64,000 nucleotides of DNA, from positions 26,110,001-26,174,000 of the forward strand of contig CP136893.1 in NCBI GenBank assembly GCA_034359265.1, read 5' to 3'. Both the position numbers and the translations under genes were made by a program. Below are positions 35,216-46,854 of the stretch, in pieces. Numbering within the stretch: the first letter of the stretch is position 1; every line of letters starts with the position of its first letter. The notes under the pieces were generated by a model. It was not told the origin of the DNA, made no database searches, and saw only the letters and a list, made by a program, of their open reading frames with translations. Origin of the DNA: Canna indica (lineage: Eukaryota; Streptophyta; Magnoliopsida; Zingiberales; Cannaceae).

Positions 35216-36490
35216 GTGAGATATTAGTTCATTGTATTTTGTTTATATTTTCATACTTGTTTGTATACTGATAGTTTTTATATACAATTGTATACATATG
35301 ATATTTTGATAATTGTTTGCCTCCGATTTGAGGCTGAGATTGATGATATTTATGTAAAACTTGTATGTTTGGTTTTAAATGCATGTGTATGATGTTTTCT
35401 TATTGTAATATGTGATTGAAAATATGTTGTAGTCGATATATCATTGTATACAAGAATTGACAAAATTTTCAGTTTTTTCAATTACAGGATAACATCTTTA
35501 GCCACAGCTCACCCACGGTTAGCCGTGACTGAAAGCCTATCATAAATGGCTGATGGCCTTGGCAGGACCAAATATCACAATTGCAAATAGTATCACCGAC
35601 GGCTTCGAGCCGTGGCTGATGGTTGTATCAGTGACAGTGCCCAAAGTCGTCACTGATAATTTTAAATCAGCGACAACCCATGAGGCTGTCACTGATGATT
35701 ACGTGTGATGGCCGCGCTCGACCGTCACAACATATTTGAGACGCGTGCATCAGTGACGGTTTTTTACCACAGTTGACGTCGTTCGTGATATTTATCACCG
35801 ATGACGTCTCACTCTGGCATTATTCCGATGATGTCACAACCATCATCCTCCTCGACCCGACGCTCCTGACCTAGTCGTTGTCGACTCCACCTCCTCCACC
35901 ACAGCCGTGAGATATCAATTCATTGTATTTTGTTTATTTTTTATACTTGTTTGTATACTGATAGTTTTTATACACGGCTGTATACATATGATATTTTGAT
36001 AATTGTTTGCCTCCGATTTGAGGCTGAGATTGATGATATTTATGTAAAACTTGTATGTTTGGTTTCAAATGCATGTGTATGATGTTTTCTTATTGTAATA
36101 TGTGATTGAAAATAGGTTGTAGTTGATATATCATTGTATACAGGAATTGACAAAATTTTTAGTTTTTTCAGTTACGGGATAACATCTTTAGCCACAGCTT
36201 ACCCACGGTTAGCTGTGACTGAAAGCCTATCGTAAATGGCTGATAGCCTTGGCAGGACCAAATAACATGGTTGGAAATAATATCACCGACGGCTTTGAGC
36301 CGTGGCTGATGGTTGTATCAGTGACAGCGCCCAGAGCCGTCACTGATAATTTTAAAACAGCGACAGCCCATGAGGCTGTCACTGATGATTACGTGTGACG
36401 ACCGCGCTCGGCCGTCACAACGTATTTGAGACGCACGCATCAGTGACGATTTTTTGCCACAGTTGATGTCGTTCGTGATATTTATCACCG
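35101..36490 (+). repeat. ~690-bp tandem duplication of the C3 3' end
   Basis: Unit 1 (35101-35802) and unit 2 (35803-36490) are colinear. For example GCCTCCGATTTGAGGCTGAG occurs at about 35319 and 36009, and ATCACCGACGGCTT recurs in both. Each holds the last coding bases, 3' flank and subterminal repeats. Confidence 0.93.
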
Positions 36491-37795
36491 ACGGCTCAGC
36501 CACGGTATCAGCCGCCGCTGATGACCACAATTCTAGTAGTGTAGAGGCGGGGTGAATAATGTGTAGCCTAAATACGCTAAGTTCAATTCTGATTTTTTTC
36601 TCAAGTTGGCCTAAGTATAGATTGTTTCTATTATGAGTTATATGCTTTCAAGATGCAAATATAAATGAGTAATGATTAATACCAAGCAAGATTAAATAGT
36701 TAAGCAATGCTAACATGTGAAATTTAGAGTGGTTCGGCCACACCGCCTACTCCACTATCTTGGCTCCTCACCAAATATTTCTAATCTTAAATCTTTATAA
36801 CTTGAATGTTTCCTAAAGAATACAAAGAGTACTTATCCCTCAACTACTATTCCAAAGCAAAACACTCAAAAATAAAGAAACCTATAGGTGTAACACTACA
36901 CCAAACTTAACAACTTGAAATGAGAAACAAATAAGAAAGAAAATATAAGTAAATGAGCTATAAATTAAAACAAACTCAAATGAGCTCCTCCAAGTTGCCT
37001 CCTAGTACTCCAAGGCCTTAAGATGATGTAAAAATTCGGATTGAAGACTTGAAATGGAGTTTTGAAGACTTTGAGGATGAGAAGTTGAGGTTTGCACTTT
37101 GAATCATTCTTTAAGGCTCAATGAAATTGTTGGGAGCCTTATGAAGAGAGTTTTTGGTATATTGATAGAGTCGGTATTGGAGTAAGGAAGCAAAGAGCCG
37201 TTCAAACCATATCAAATTTGATAAAGAACCATTTGGGAGCATTCTTAGAATTCTGGATAATTTTTTTAAAAACTGGCTGAGGGCATTCTGGAAATTTTGA
37301 GTAGTTTGGAGGTTTTTAGCCTTTCAAGCATTATTTTTTTAGTTTAATAGTTTTCAAAGATTCCTTTAAAATATGTCTTTAATTTATTTTTACTTAAGGA
37401 ATAATTATTGAGACTTTTTATGGAAAGAAAATATCTCAATTGTGTAGTCCTCCAAGAAGCCCCCTATACTTAGAAATTTTCAAGACTTTTTTATTTTTAT
37501 TTTTCTAGTTTTTAAGTTTTTGGGATTCGAGTTTCATTTTTTTTATATTATGAATTCAATGAGGATATCAAATTAAGGCTTAAGAGCATTTACAATAAAA
37601 GAAACTAAGTCCTAAACTAATTTTGACATGCTCGACTCCGAAGCCTCTGATTCTTGATTTTTCATGATTTTTCCAACGACCTTCAAATGTGTATCGCATG
37701 TCCAACCTGAGATCAAATCTTAATGAAATTATTAGAACCATATTTGTTATCATCAAAACTAAGAGTGTTGCCAAGGTTGAACTCTTGGGCCAACA

Positions 37796-37956
37796 ATATC
37801 ATCCAACGAGGAGAGATAGTGGTTGAGTAGATTATTGCTTTGGCCAATAACTTGGTCGACCCCTTTACCAAGCCTCTGCTAGATAGGGTCTTTAAGACGC
37901 ATGTACAGGGAGGGACTTAGGCACATGGGTGATAGTCTTTAGTGCAAGCGGGAGTT
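37796..37956 (+). pseudogene. Copia RNase H C-terminus and polypurine tract
   Basis: Continues the frame broken at 32953: QRGEIVVE, then ALANNLVDPFTKPLLDRVF. AGTGCAAGCGGGAGT lies just before the 3' LTR start. Confidence 0.88.
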
Positions 37957-39946
37957 TGTTGGTTTTATTCCAACAATTTGACCTAATACTAAAATTGATT
38001 TGAACCATAGCTTTACCGTATACCCCAAAGATTATGTGTCTTGACATTTCAATTTATGGGTATTGTGTTTTTCATTAATCGAGCAGTGTACTGGATTCAT
38101 TATAACATGTGCATGTATAAGGTTCATTGGATCAAGTGAGTGACTTAAGCACGTGGTGGCTATACCTTAACGTGCACAAGGTATAAGTCATGGATACTTG
38201 AATCTAAAGTAAATGTTTATAACTGTTTGATTACGTTGGACACTTCATTATGTGAAGGTTATAGTTTGAGGATCTCCTATGAATTTAGAGATGACTTAGC
38301 TTGGTCATTGGACAGGGCTTGGACCCATAGAGCTAGTGCAAGTAGCTAGCACTGAACAAGACCATGTAGGAGTAATTCCTTAACGCTATCACAAAGAGGA
38401 ATCAGATACATCTACAGTTGTATAATGTTCGTTTCATCTTAATCTTGAGCATGTGTGGATGAACCAATGAAGCTAGGACATTATGCTTTGATTCACCATG
38501 GGTGAGACCTTTTACCGGTCAACAGTTTCGTGTGCTGGGCATAACGAAATAATTAGTTGGACATGCATATGCAAGAAAGAATCTATGCCAACTAAATATG
38601 GTTCGAATTAATCACCCCCTTGGGTCGTACTATTTGATCATCTAAAACTAAGGCCTTAGTGGCATGACTTCGAGTCATGTCGGGTGTTGGCTACTTGTAG
38701 GAACCCATTGGCAAGTGGGAGCAAGTAAAGCACTCAGGATGTTCGCCTTTTGTACGATATGCTCAAGGATAAGATGTAATAGAGTAGGTGATAGCCATTT
38801 TGGGACTTGACCTCGATTACGAGTGTTATTAGAGGGGCAACACGAAGATACACTTACAGGTCAAGGACAATGACTATGCTCTACATGACAGGCCTCTGTA
38901 ATTAATACAATATTTAACACCAAAGTTACGTAGTGGTAATAGCTAAAGTTAAAGTGGCCTCAATATGCTATTTTTTAGCAAGGTCATTTTGTCATTTTGG
39001 AAGCTGAGTTAAATATGTTCTAGGTCCCTCCTCTAGCCTCATTCTCAACTCGTACTAGTACGTACTTTCTATGTGATTAGTTTAAACTCTAAGGTAGCTT
39101 TGGTTGGATAGAATAGATGGAAAATATAATATTATTTTTTATGCCCTACTTATTTCTTTGTTTAGTTGTAACTTGTTGACAATTAATAGGTGTGTCATAG
39201 AGAATAAATAAGAAATATTATTTTTTATGCACGAGGATTATTATTTCTTACATAACTCAAGGAATATTTTATTTCTCATGACATTTTCCAACATTATCTT
39301 GAAATATTTTTAATATTACATAGAATATATTTATTAAATTATTAAATTAATTTTAATACTTTCATATATTAAATAGATAATAATTATTTTATTTGTAAAT
39401 ATTATTGTATGTAAATTCAATTACTTTTTATGAAAAATAAATAAATAATATTTTTTTATTTTAAATTAATAAATTATTTTACATTAGTACATATTTTATT
39501 ATGTTGTTATTAATTACAATAATTATAACACAAATTATTTTTGGAAGAGTATTTTAGTCATTTTTCTCTTAATTCTTTGTCTATTGTTAATGTCAATCAA
39601 ACAAGATAATATTATTCCTTATATATTTCATTTATGATCTATTCATATTCCTTATGATTTCATTTTATTCAACCAAACACTACCTAAGGTAAGTTCGGAC
39701 ATGGGCTTCACTAAGACCCATCTGGGCATAACCCATTCTCTCTTGAGATATATACATAAATGGAAGACTTTTGGGTTAAGAGATGCTAATAAAGATACAC
39801 ATAGCAGTCGCCCATGCGACTAAAAACATAGAGAGAGCGAGAGAGGAATAGGAGAGAAGATTGGGTTGAGATCGATGACGGTTGAGATAACGATCGGTGC
39901 ATGTGTATGCCACTGACGTGCAACCAAGTTAGGTGTGAGGAGAGCC
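37957..39946 (+). repeat. Copia 3' LTR zone (right end not resolved)
   Basis: TGTTGGTTTTATTCC starts right after the polypurine tract. A possible TATA region (GATATATACATAAATGG) is near 39750. A MITE at 39093-39684 and a hAT MITE from 39955 interrupt it, and it may continue after 40591. Confidence 0.6.
39093..39684. mobile_element. Tourist-like (PIF/Harbinger) MITE
   Basis: Ends GGTAGCTTTGGTTGGAT and the reverse complement of ATTCAACCAAACACTACC, flanked by TAA at 39090-39092 and 39685-39687. A 3-bp TAA duplication and a GG..TTTGGTTG terminus are Harbinger hallmarks. No coding content. Confidence 0.85.
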
Positions 39947-39954
39947 AATACCAA

Positions 39955-40591
39955 TAGGCTGACAATTTTTGACACGATACAACACAGAGTTACGCGGGTT
40001 CGGGTTTGGCTAAACATGTGTTTTGATTAAATGAGTTCAACCCGGATTAACACGATTAAATAATCGTGTTAATCCGGGTTGAACCCATGTAACCTGTTTA
40101 AATACGATTAAACTCATTTAACTAAATATGTTTAATCATGTTATTGAACATATTTAATCTATTTACCTATTTATAAGGATATATATATATATACACTAAA
40201 AAGTAAAAAAGTAAAACCCTAACTTTTTACTTAGTATTAGTATTTGTCTTGGCCTATGACAAATTATGGTATGTTATTATCCTGACACTGATCAGTTATA
40301 GATGTTGGGTATGTCTTGTTATTAATACTCTTTCTACTGTGTTTAATTTTAATTTCAGTAACTTTCATTTTATTCACTATTGAAATTGTGTTTATCGTGT
40401 ATGTGTATACACATGTGCACGTTTAGACATATTTACTTAAACAAATTAAGTGTGTCATGTCGTGTCAACTCGGGAATAAAAGGATCATGTTCGGGTTTAC
40501 ATATTCTGATACGTTTAATGTGTCGTGTTCGGATTTAGCTAGCCTTCTACATTACGAGACTATTTAGACACGACACGAATTATTATCCCTA
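39955..40591. mobile_element. Non-autonomous hAT element with central palindrome
   Basis: Left end TAGGCTGACAATTTTTGACACG; right end CGTGTC-type text closing in ATTATCCCTA. Flanks AATACCAA (39947-39954) and AATACCAG (40592-40599) form an 8-bp duplication with one mismatch. GGTTCGGG and CGTGTC motifs recur. Confidence 0.85.
40035..40084. repeat. Perfect 24-bp-arm palindrome, 2-bp centre
   Basis: GTTCAACCCGGATTAACACG ... with exact reverse complement ending in GAAC; only AA separates the arms. It lies inside the hAT MITE. Confidence 0.97.
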
Positions 40592-41656
40592 AATACCAGT
40601 CATCATACTCGGCTTCTCCGAAGGTTCGAAATAGCCCTGAACAACCCACTCCACTAGTTGCAACAATCACTCACTTGCAGAGATGCCAACCTAAGAGAAA
40701 GAGTAAAATCCTAACTTGTTTGTATGAGATGTTGCATGTTTATTTGAATCGAGTTTTTTATGCTTTTTTTTTTATTGTGTTTTGCATGTTCTATATAGAA
40801 ACCATCATGAGGCACCCCTGGAAGTCAAATGCATTGGTGGATCGAAAAGGCTCATGCCACATGAGGAGGTGTGTGCAACAGCAGGAAAGGCAAAGATGGG
40901 AGTCGAAGGGGTCCACACATGTGACCTTCCTACTCTCTCGCCCTCTTTATAGATGAAGATTTGGCTACTACGCATTTGTTCTATTTTCTCGCAGCACGTG
41001 CCAAATCGCTTTCGACCCGCCTGCGATTGAAGGACAATTCCATCGGATCACCTGGCTACCTATGATGAAGAGAAGAAGATTAGTACTGCCATCCTAAACA
41101 TCTGACCCGAGGAAAGAACGAAAAGAGAGAGCATAGTAGCATACCGTTTGGGGGACGAGCGCAATCGGGAGCCACTCCATCATCATGAGGTCGAAGTAGA
41201 ACCGCGCAATAGCGGACTCCTCTGTTATTGGATGATTTAGGAACTCGAGGTCATTTCTGGCTTCTGCACAACCGAGGGAGTCAAAGTTGGCCTAATCAAT
41301 CGGCATGGCATCACATAGCTCGACCAAGACAAAGGTATTTTCCCATTGCTTGTTACTACTTGGGGCCCTTGCATCTGGTAACCCAAATATGCCCCTTTCA
41401 CCGGACATTGCTTATGCTTTGGAATATAGAAGTGGTCAGCTTGAGATCGTTCATACAACTCGACCAAACTAAGGAGGCATCTCCACTCGTTGGGAGCCAT
41501 CTAGGCTAAAGGGATGTCGATCAATCGAAGGATCTCCACAAGCTACGCACTCATCTGGACAACCTCCTTTGCCATCTTCGACAACACTAGCACTGGGGCC
41601 GTCATTCATGACTATTGACTTGACCCCCAAAATAAAGGCCCAACCCGAAAGAATAC
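40592..41656 (-). other. Unassigned stretch; possible Gypsy gag-like relic on the minus strand
   Basis: Minus-strand frames (about 41500-41237 and 41233-41120) give short globular-looking text such as ELYERSQADHFYIPKHKQ and IPQTVCYYALSF, reminiscent of plant Gypsy gag regions. I cannot assign it. CACTA C2 may have inserted into it. Confidence 0.25.
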
Positions 41657-41689
41657 CACTACTAGAAAAATGGTCATCGGCAACGGCTG

Positions 41690-42060
41690 ATGCCGTTGCT
41701 GAGCCGTTGCTGAAGAGAATCAGCAACGGCCGCGTCGTTGCAATAGAGCCGTGACAGAAAGTCGCGTTGCTGATGACTTAGCAACGGATCAGCAACGGCC
41801 GCTCGGGTCGTCGCTCAAAACATTATCAGCAACGGCCGCTTGGGCCGTCGCTAAAAACATTATCAGCAACGGTTTTGCCACAGACCCGTAGCCGTTGCTG
41901 ATAACATTAATAGCAACGACCGCTAAGTCCGTAGCAACGCCGTTAGTAAAACCCCGTCGCTAAGCCATTGCTATAGGTCATCAGCAACGACTTTCGATAC
42001 ACTTTTAGCAACGGCTTTCCCACGGACGGCCATGAGAAAGCCGTTGCTGATGACGCATAC
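41690..42060. repeat. C2 left subterminal repeats
   Basis: Many ATCAGCAACGGCCGC units, several paired with GCCGTTGCTGAT as hairpins. Confidence 0.9.
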
Positions 42061-42319
42061 CTGGGAACAGAAAAATTTCAAATTTCCATTGATACATTGA
42101 TACATTATCTGATACATAACTCACACACCCATACCCTCATACACACATTCATTCACACATCACAAACACACCAAGATATACATCAAAACAATTATATTTA
42201 TATTGATAATTATCCACGATAGTATAAAAACAATTCAAATGCAAAATTGAAGTATCAATATCCAAACAAAATAAGTTAAACAAGTTCAATATCTCAGTAA
42301 CAAGTTCAATATCCAAACA

Positions 42320-43866
42320 AAAAATCTCACGATCACGATGGAGGATGGTCTGGATCATATGGCGGGGTCTGGAGTGCTTGAGTGTACACCGGCGTGGACT
42401 GACTCGAGGACGATGGATTAGATGATGCCGAAGAGATGCCTGCTTCAGGATGACCTGACATGTTAAGTAGCATAGCTTGTATATCCGCCATCATCTGACT
42501 CTGGCGCTCCATTATCTCAGTTTGACGCGCGACCGTGTCCTCTAGAGTCCTTATTCTGCTACTATGATCATAACTGGATCTAGAGGTGGACGGCCGCTCA
42601 CCAGCGACCGGAGGGGTCGGTGCCCCAAGTGGCCCTAGCACGGCTCGCGCATGACCACTAACTGCGAAGCCATATACGCGGCCATGGTCCCAGCCACCTG
42701 CGGCCTCGACCCACGATGCTGTGTCAAAGTCCTCGGGGGTACCCCCGCGCTGCACCACCGTCTGGCTGTAGGTCTCCTACTCGAGTTTGATTTTTTGTTT
42801 AATATTTATCATAAAACTTAAATTATAAATATATAATGAATAATTTAAACAAATATATAATTACCATAATGTGTGCAGCACGGTTGTCGATGTACTCCCC
42901 CGTCCCATGTGCTCGACGGTGAGTCCGCTCAAACACCGCCATCGGGGAGGGTCGCTGGACACTCCCGTCATCCGACACCGTCGTCTACATTTACAAAACA
43001 AATACATTAATTAGTACACATAGTAACAAATAAAATATATAATTAAAAGATATACTTACCATACGGTTCGCGTGCACTGCAAATGCAACAGAGCCGCCGA
43101 TGTGACGCGCTGCTCCCCCCGACATGCGATTTCTAGCCGCATTTCGAGAAACCTCCTGCCATCGATCCGTCGACCATATCCCCACGAGCTGGTCCCATAT
43201 ATCCGGAGTAATCCAACCGGGGCCGTATCCCCGAGTCTCCGCGATGTTAGTGGTCCCAGCTCGGGCCATCGCTTGGGACCGAGCCTGCCCCAGCTGCCCA
43301 TTGTACCTTGCCCGGGAAATAGCCTCCCAGGCAGCGTAAATGAAGGGCCTCTGGTCCTCGGCCCATGTATAGCGAGCCTGCAAAATAATAATATCAGTAC
43401 CAATATTAATATATCATCATGCATGTAAAAAAATAATAATATGTGCCTCAAACTCGCGCCATAACATGTCGACGTGCTCGCTAGGCACGTGAGACCACGT
43501 AGGCCATGCCCCGTGCATGTATCGTCGAATAGTAGAAGAAATGCTCCTCGACACTTCTTCTTGCTCGAACCTGCACAACAAAAATAAATTTTAATATTAT
43601 ATTATGATATAATGAATTTGTAATGATTCATAATTCATGATATATTACCGCTCCCCAATCACGCTAATCAATCTACGTGACTCTGTGGCTGGTGGAGGCT
43701 GCCACCTGTTCGGCCCGCGTGGCCGCCTGCGTCTGGATGTACTAGCCTCGGCAGTATCATCCTCATGAGGATCAGCAACAGGAGGATCAGCAGCATGAGT
43801 AAGTGCTGGAGTCTCACCGATCGGAGACTCTGAAGCTCTCCTGCGTCGATAACCACGACCAGACAT
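42320..43866 (-). pseudogene. C2 ORF2 (Transposase_24/TNPA-like), five exons
   Basis: Starts at ATG 43866 (MSGRGYRRRRASESPIGE, basic) and runs to RLISVIGER at 43649; a GT donor follows. Exon 2 is 43570-43449, whose intron has a GC donor (GAG|GCACAT) and AG acceptor. Exon 3 (about 43377-43060) is the conserved core: QRPFIYAAWEAISRARYNG, RGYGPGWITPDIWDQLVG, WQEVSRNAARNRMSGG. Exon 4 is about 42985-42865. Exon 5 holds GGTPEDFDTASWVEAAGGW, HGRVYGFAVSGHARAV, a coiled coil (IRTLEDTVARQTEIMERQ) and a Ser-rich end. No stop is evident inside the main exons, so this may still be expressible. Expected role: bind the subterminal repeats. Confidence 0.78.
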
Positions 43867-43941
43867 ATCTGTCGAACAGACATATAATCAGATTATTGTA
43901 TAAATAGTAGAGATATATTTAATAAAATATATATTTTACAA

Positions 43942-45823
43942 TTATTCCTCATCATCTGAATAATAATCTTCGAATTCTTCTTCTTCTTCTTCCTCTTCTT
44001 CCTCTTCTTCATCTTCTTCATCTCCAGCTTCCTCAATTTCATGATCGTCGTCATCAGCATATTCAACTTCTAATTGAATTGATGTTGTGTCTGCATCCTC
44101 GAGTATTGGAATAATACGATCCACAGCAGGAAGATCATCTTCTTGATAGAAACCAGGAGGATCATTTTCTCCTACTATCGGATCAATTTTTCCTCTATCT
44201 TTTGTCTTACAGACTACACGCCAATCTGCTCTATCTTTATTTCGAGCCGGATACTTCGCGTAATATACTTGTTCGGCTTGTGATGCCAATATAAAAGGCT
44301 CATTTGCTGCCAATTTCGATTTGTAATTAACCTCAACAAGTTTGTATTTTGGATGAACTTTCATGCCCCTTTCTGTTGTATCGAACCAATGACATCTAAA
44401 TAGGATCACTGATTTCAAGCCGAAGTAGTGTAACTCTATCACTTCTTCCACCAGTCCATAAAAATCCATATCACATTCAACATAGGTTGTCCCTTTCACG
44501 CAGACCCCAGCATTCATCGTCTTCTTTGTAAATGAATATTCAACCGTGTGAAATTTATACCCGTTAACAAAATATCCGCTATAGCACGACACAAGTCGCG
44601 ACGGTCCACTAACAAACTCAAATATTCTTTCATCTATTTCAGCTCTGTGATCTTTGCTGTAAGTCTGAATCCAAGTAGGGAAATCACGATTCCGTAATCT
44701 CTCCAATTCTTGATCGTTGTGAATAGAGTATTTTTGCACCATCTCAATGTCAAATATTTCAATGAATTGTTCAATCTCTGGACAATTGAGTAATACATAC
44801 AAGTGTGCCAAATGATACTCTTCATCGCTTAAGTGTCGAGATGGACGAGAACCAAAAGCACGACCAGAGTGACAAAATATATTTAAACGTCCATCTGAAT
44901 GTCGAACACCCCCATCGTCGTTACGTGGAAGACGATCAAATCTTGTCTATACTATCGATTCAAAGTGAAATGAGCAGAATGTTGAAATTTCTTGGATGAT
45001 ATACGATTCAAATATTGATCCTTCAACAGCTGCGGTGTTCTTTACTTTTTTCTTCAGACGATTCATGTATCTTTCAAATAAGTACATCCAACGATATTGG
45101 ACGGGGCCACCAACTCGTGCCTCGTATGCCAAGTGTATCGGTAGATGCTCCATCGAGTCAAAAAATGCAGGAGGGAAAAACTGCTCCAGCTTGCATATGA
45201 TTTCAACAATATTATTTTCAAGTGTAGACATATCTTCGACTCGAAGGACATTTGCACAGATGCTTCTAAAAAACATACTTAATTCAGTCAACGGACCCCA
45301 AATATTATCAGGTAGAAGATCTCGAAATGCGATCGGAAGTAATCTCTGCATGAATACATGACAATCATGGCTCTTCATCCCTGATATTTTGCAATCATCG
45401 ACGTTCACACATCGAGATAAGTTTGAAGCATATCCATCAGGTAATCTGAGTTCTATAGGGATTACATTGACTGGATGAAGAAGCACCAGCAGAGGAAGAT
45501 TCACCATATGTCTGAACGACAGGATTGCTCGACGTCCCGACTTCGCGTGACTCCCCGTGACAAGTCCATAGAAAATATCTTGGTGCAAATCCTTTGGTAT
45601 ATAGATGCAGAGTGACAGTCTCCCGATCCAAATATCGTTCATTTGAACAAATGCGGCACGGACATCGGATTTGATCACCCATGCTAACGAAATTCTGATT
45701 CGAATAGGCGAAATTTAGGAAGTACGTTACGCCTAATCGAAACTCATTCGTTAAAGCTCCACGATCAAGACGTCGGTACATCCAACTTCGATCAGCCGAC
45801 ATGATTCTGTCAATCAATGACAA
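43942..45823 (-). pseudogene. C2 TNPD-like transposase lacking Tnp2
   Basis: The N-terminus (45823 to about 45475) is a Transpos_assoc domain: RSWMYRRLDRGALTNEF, then IRCPCRICSNERYLDRETV and KGFAPRYFLWTCHGE. At about 45475 it joins, out of phase, the DUF4218 domain: ELRLPDGYASNLSRCVN, KISGMKSHDCHVFMQRLLP, FFPPAFFDSMEHLPIHL, GGPVQYRWMYLFERYMN. An in-frame TAG at 44949-44947 interrupts the run into DUF4216 (DRLPRNDDGG, then GVCVKGTTYVECDMDFYG, HYFGLKSVILFRCHWF, MKVHPKYKLVEVNYKSK). The C-terminus is extremely acidic. The catalytic Tnp2 (Transposase_21) region is deleted at the 45475 junction, so no DDE activity is possible. Confidence 0.9.
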
Positions 45824-45876
45824 TTTCTTTGGTTAATGTCTTTAGGTGAGATTGTCTTATTCCATTCGGGATTTAT

Positions 45877-46066
45877 GTTATTCGTACTGCACTTACGTTT
45901 TTATTTTAACTGTTAACTAATTATTCTAAATTTCGACAGCATCTCCCTACAATTCTCCGAATACGCATATCATCTGGGCGCGTATCGGAGAACAAGAGAG
46001 ATGTTGCCGAATTTTAGAATAATTAGTTAACAGTTAAAATAAAAACGTAAGTGCAGTAGAAATAAC
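45877..46066 (-). other. Near-perfect long hairpin in the C2 leader
   Basis: The arm 45877-45966 pairs with 45980-46066 over about 88 bp with few mismatches, loop 13 nt. It lies just upstream of the TNPD start codon. C1 has a decayed copy. Confidence 0.93.
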
Positions 46067-46239
46067 TATATTTTCAAATTGTCCAATCAGGGACAATTCA
46101 AGAATTGTACGTCGTATAAAAGATCATATACTTCTTTTACACGAACATACAATTCCCGAACGGATCTAAGGTTTTGCTAAATCATATCCGATTCGTCGAT
46201 GCGTACGTGAAATATATCAACTCGCCGGATGGATGATTA

Positions 46240-46435
46240 TTTTCTAAATGTTTCGAGACAGTTCGAGTCCATATTGGACGATTTCGGCGCGCGTCCGAAT
46301 TGGACGATTCCGATGCGCGTCCGAAGTGGACGATTCTGACACGAGTCCGAATTAGACGATTCCGGCGCGCGTCTAAAGTGGACGATTCCGGCATGCGTCC
46401 GAAGTGGACGATTCCGGCGCGCGTCCGAAATTAAT
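46240..46435 (-). repeat. C2 promoter-proximal minisatellite (about seven units)
   Basis: Units of about 26 bp, CGCGTCCGAAGTGGACGATTC, with small variations, ending against an AT-rich ATTAATCTAA run. Confidence 0.93.
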
Positions 46436-46854
46436 CTAAACCCTAATAATTAATCTAACAAATTAAATAATTAATCTAAACAATTAATTAACAATTATAA
46501 AACAATTAATTAATAATTATCAAACAAAATAAAAAATATATATAATTATAAATTCCGGCGCCGGAGTCCACCCTCCGGCGCCGGCGTACAGTGGCCGGAC
46601 ACACTGTCCGGCCACTGTAGAAGGTCCGGTGGCGGCCATCGGCCGCCCGCCGCCGGCCGAAACCCTAGAAATAGGGTTTCGGTCGGATTGATTCCCGCCG
46701 GCCGCAGGGAAGAGATGGCCGGCCGATCAACATACCTGAACAAGTCGGCAGCAGTGGGAGGAGGAAGAGGCGTCGTCGGCGTCGTCGGCGTCGGCAGGAG
46801 CGGCGGTGGCAGCAGCGGGAGGAAGAAGGGTCGGGCGCGAGAGTGTGCCCTATA
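46436..46854 (-). promoter_or_regulatory. C2 probable promoter/leader zone
   Basis: An AT-rich run, then a GC-rich part with GCGCCGGAGTCCAC repeats, a CGAAACCCTAGAAATAGGGT palindrome and a cluster of GTCGTCGGC repeats. Upstream of TNPD on the minus strand; the exact start site is not visible. Confidence 0.4.

Larger units (their letters stand above)
32977..36541 (+). mobile_element. CACTA element C3, TNPD fully deleted
   Basis: Begins CACTACTAAAAT and ends ATTCTAGTAGTG at 36541, flanked on both sides by TAG. S1 at 19020-19022 shows the empty site with a single TAG. Contents in order: subterminal repeats, GC-rich leader, minisatellite, ORF2 exons and a duplicated 3' end. TNPD and the long hairpin are gone, joined at about 34170. 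Confidence 0.9.
32954..37795 (-). mobile_element. Solo LTR S2 (about 1.27 kb without CACTA C3)
   Basis: TG at 32954 and GCCAACA ending 37795, flanked by ATATT (32949-32953) and ATATC (37796-37800). It splits the RNase H coding DNA between LIRDI and QRGEIVVE, so the insertion is independently proven. It shares CACTAGAGG-GGGTGAATAATG, GAGTGGTTCGGCC and GTTATCATCAAAAC with S1 and S3. CACTA C3 sits 23 bp inside its left end. Confidence 0.85.

Noticed and set aside
41228..41726. Host gene in the segment left of C2
   Set aside because: Frames on both strands are short, one crosses the C2 terminus at 41657, and no domain is secure; kept only as a weak gag-like note.
46240..46435. CRISPR-like array
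   Set aside because: The units are contiguous 26-bp tandem repeats without unique spacers; also a plant transposon context.
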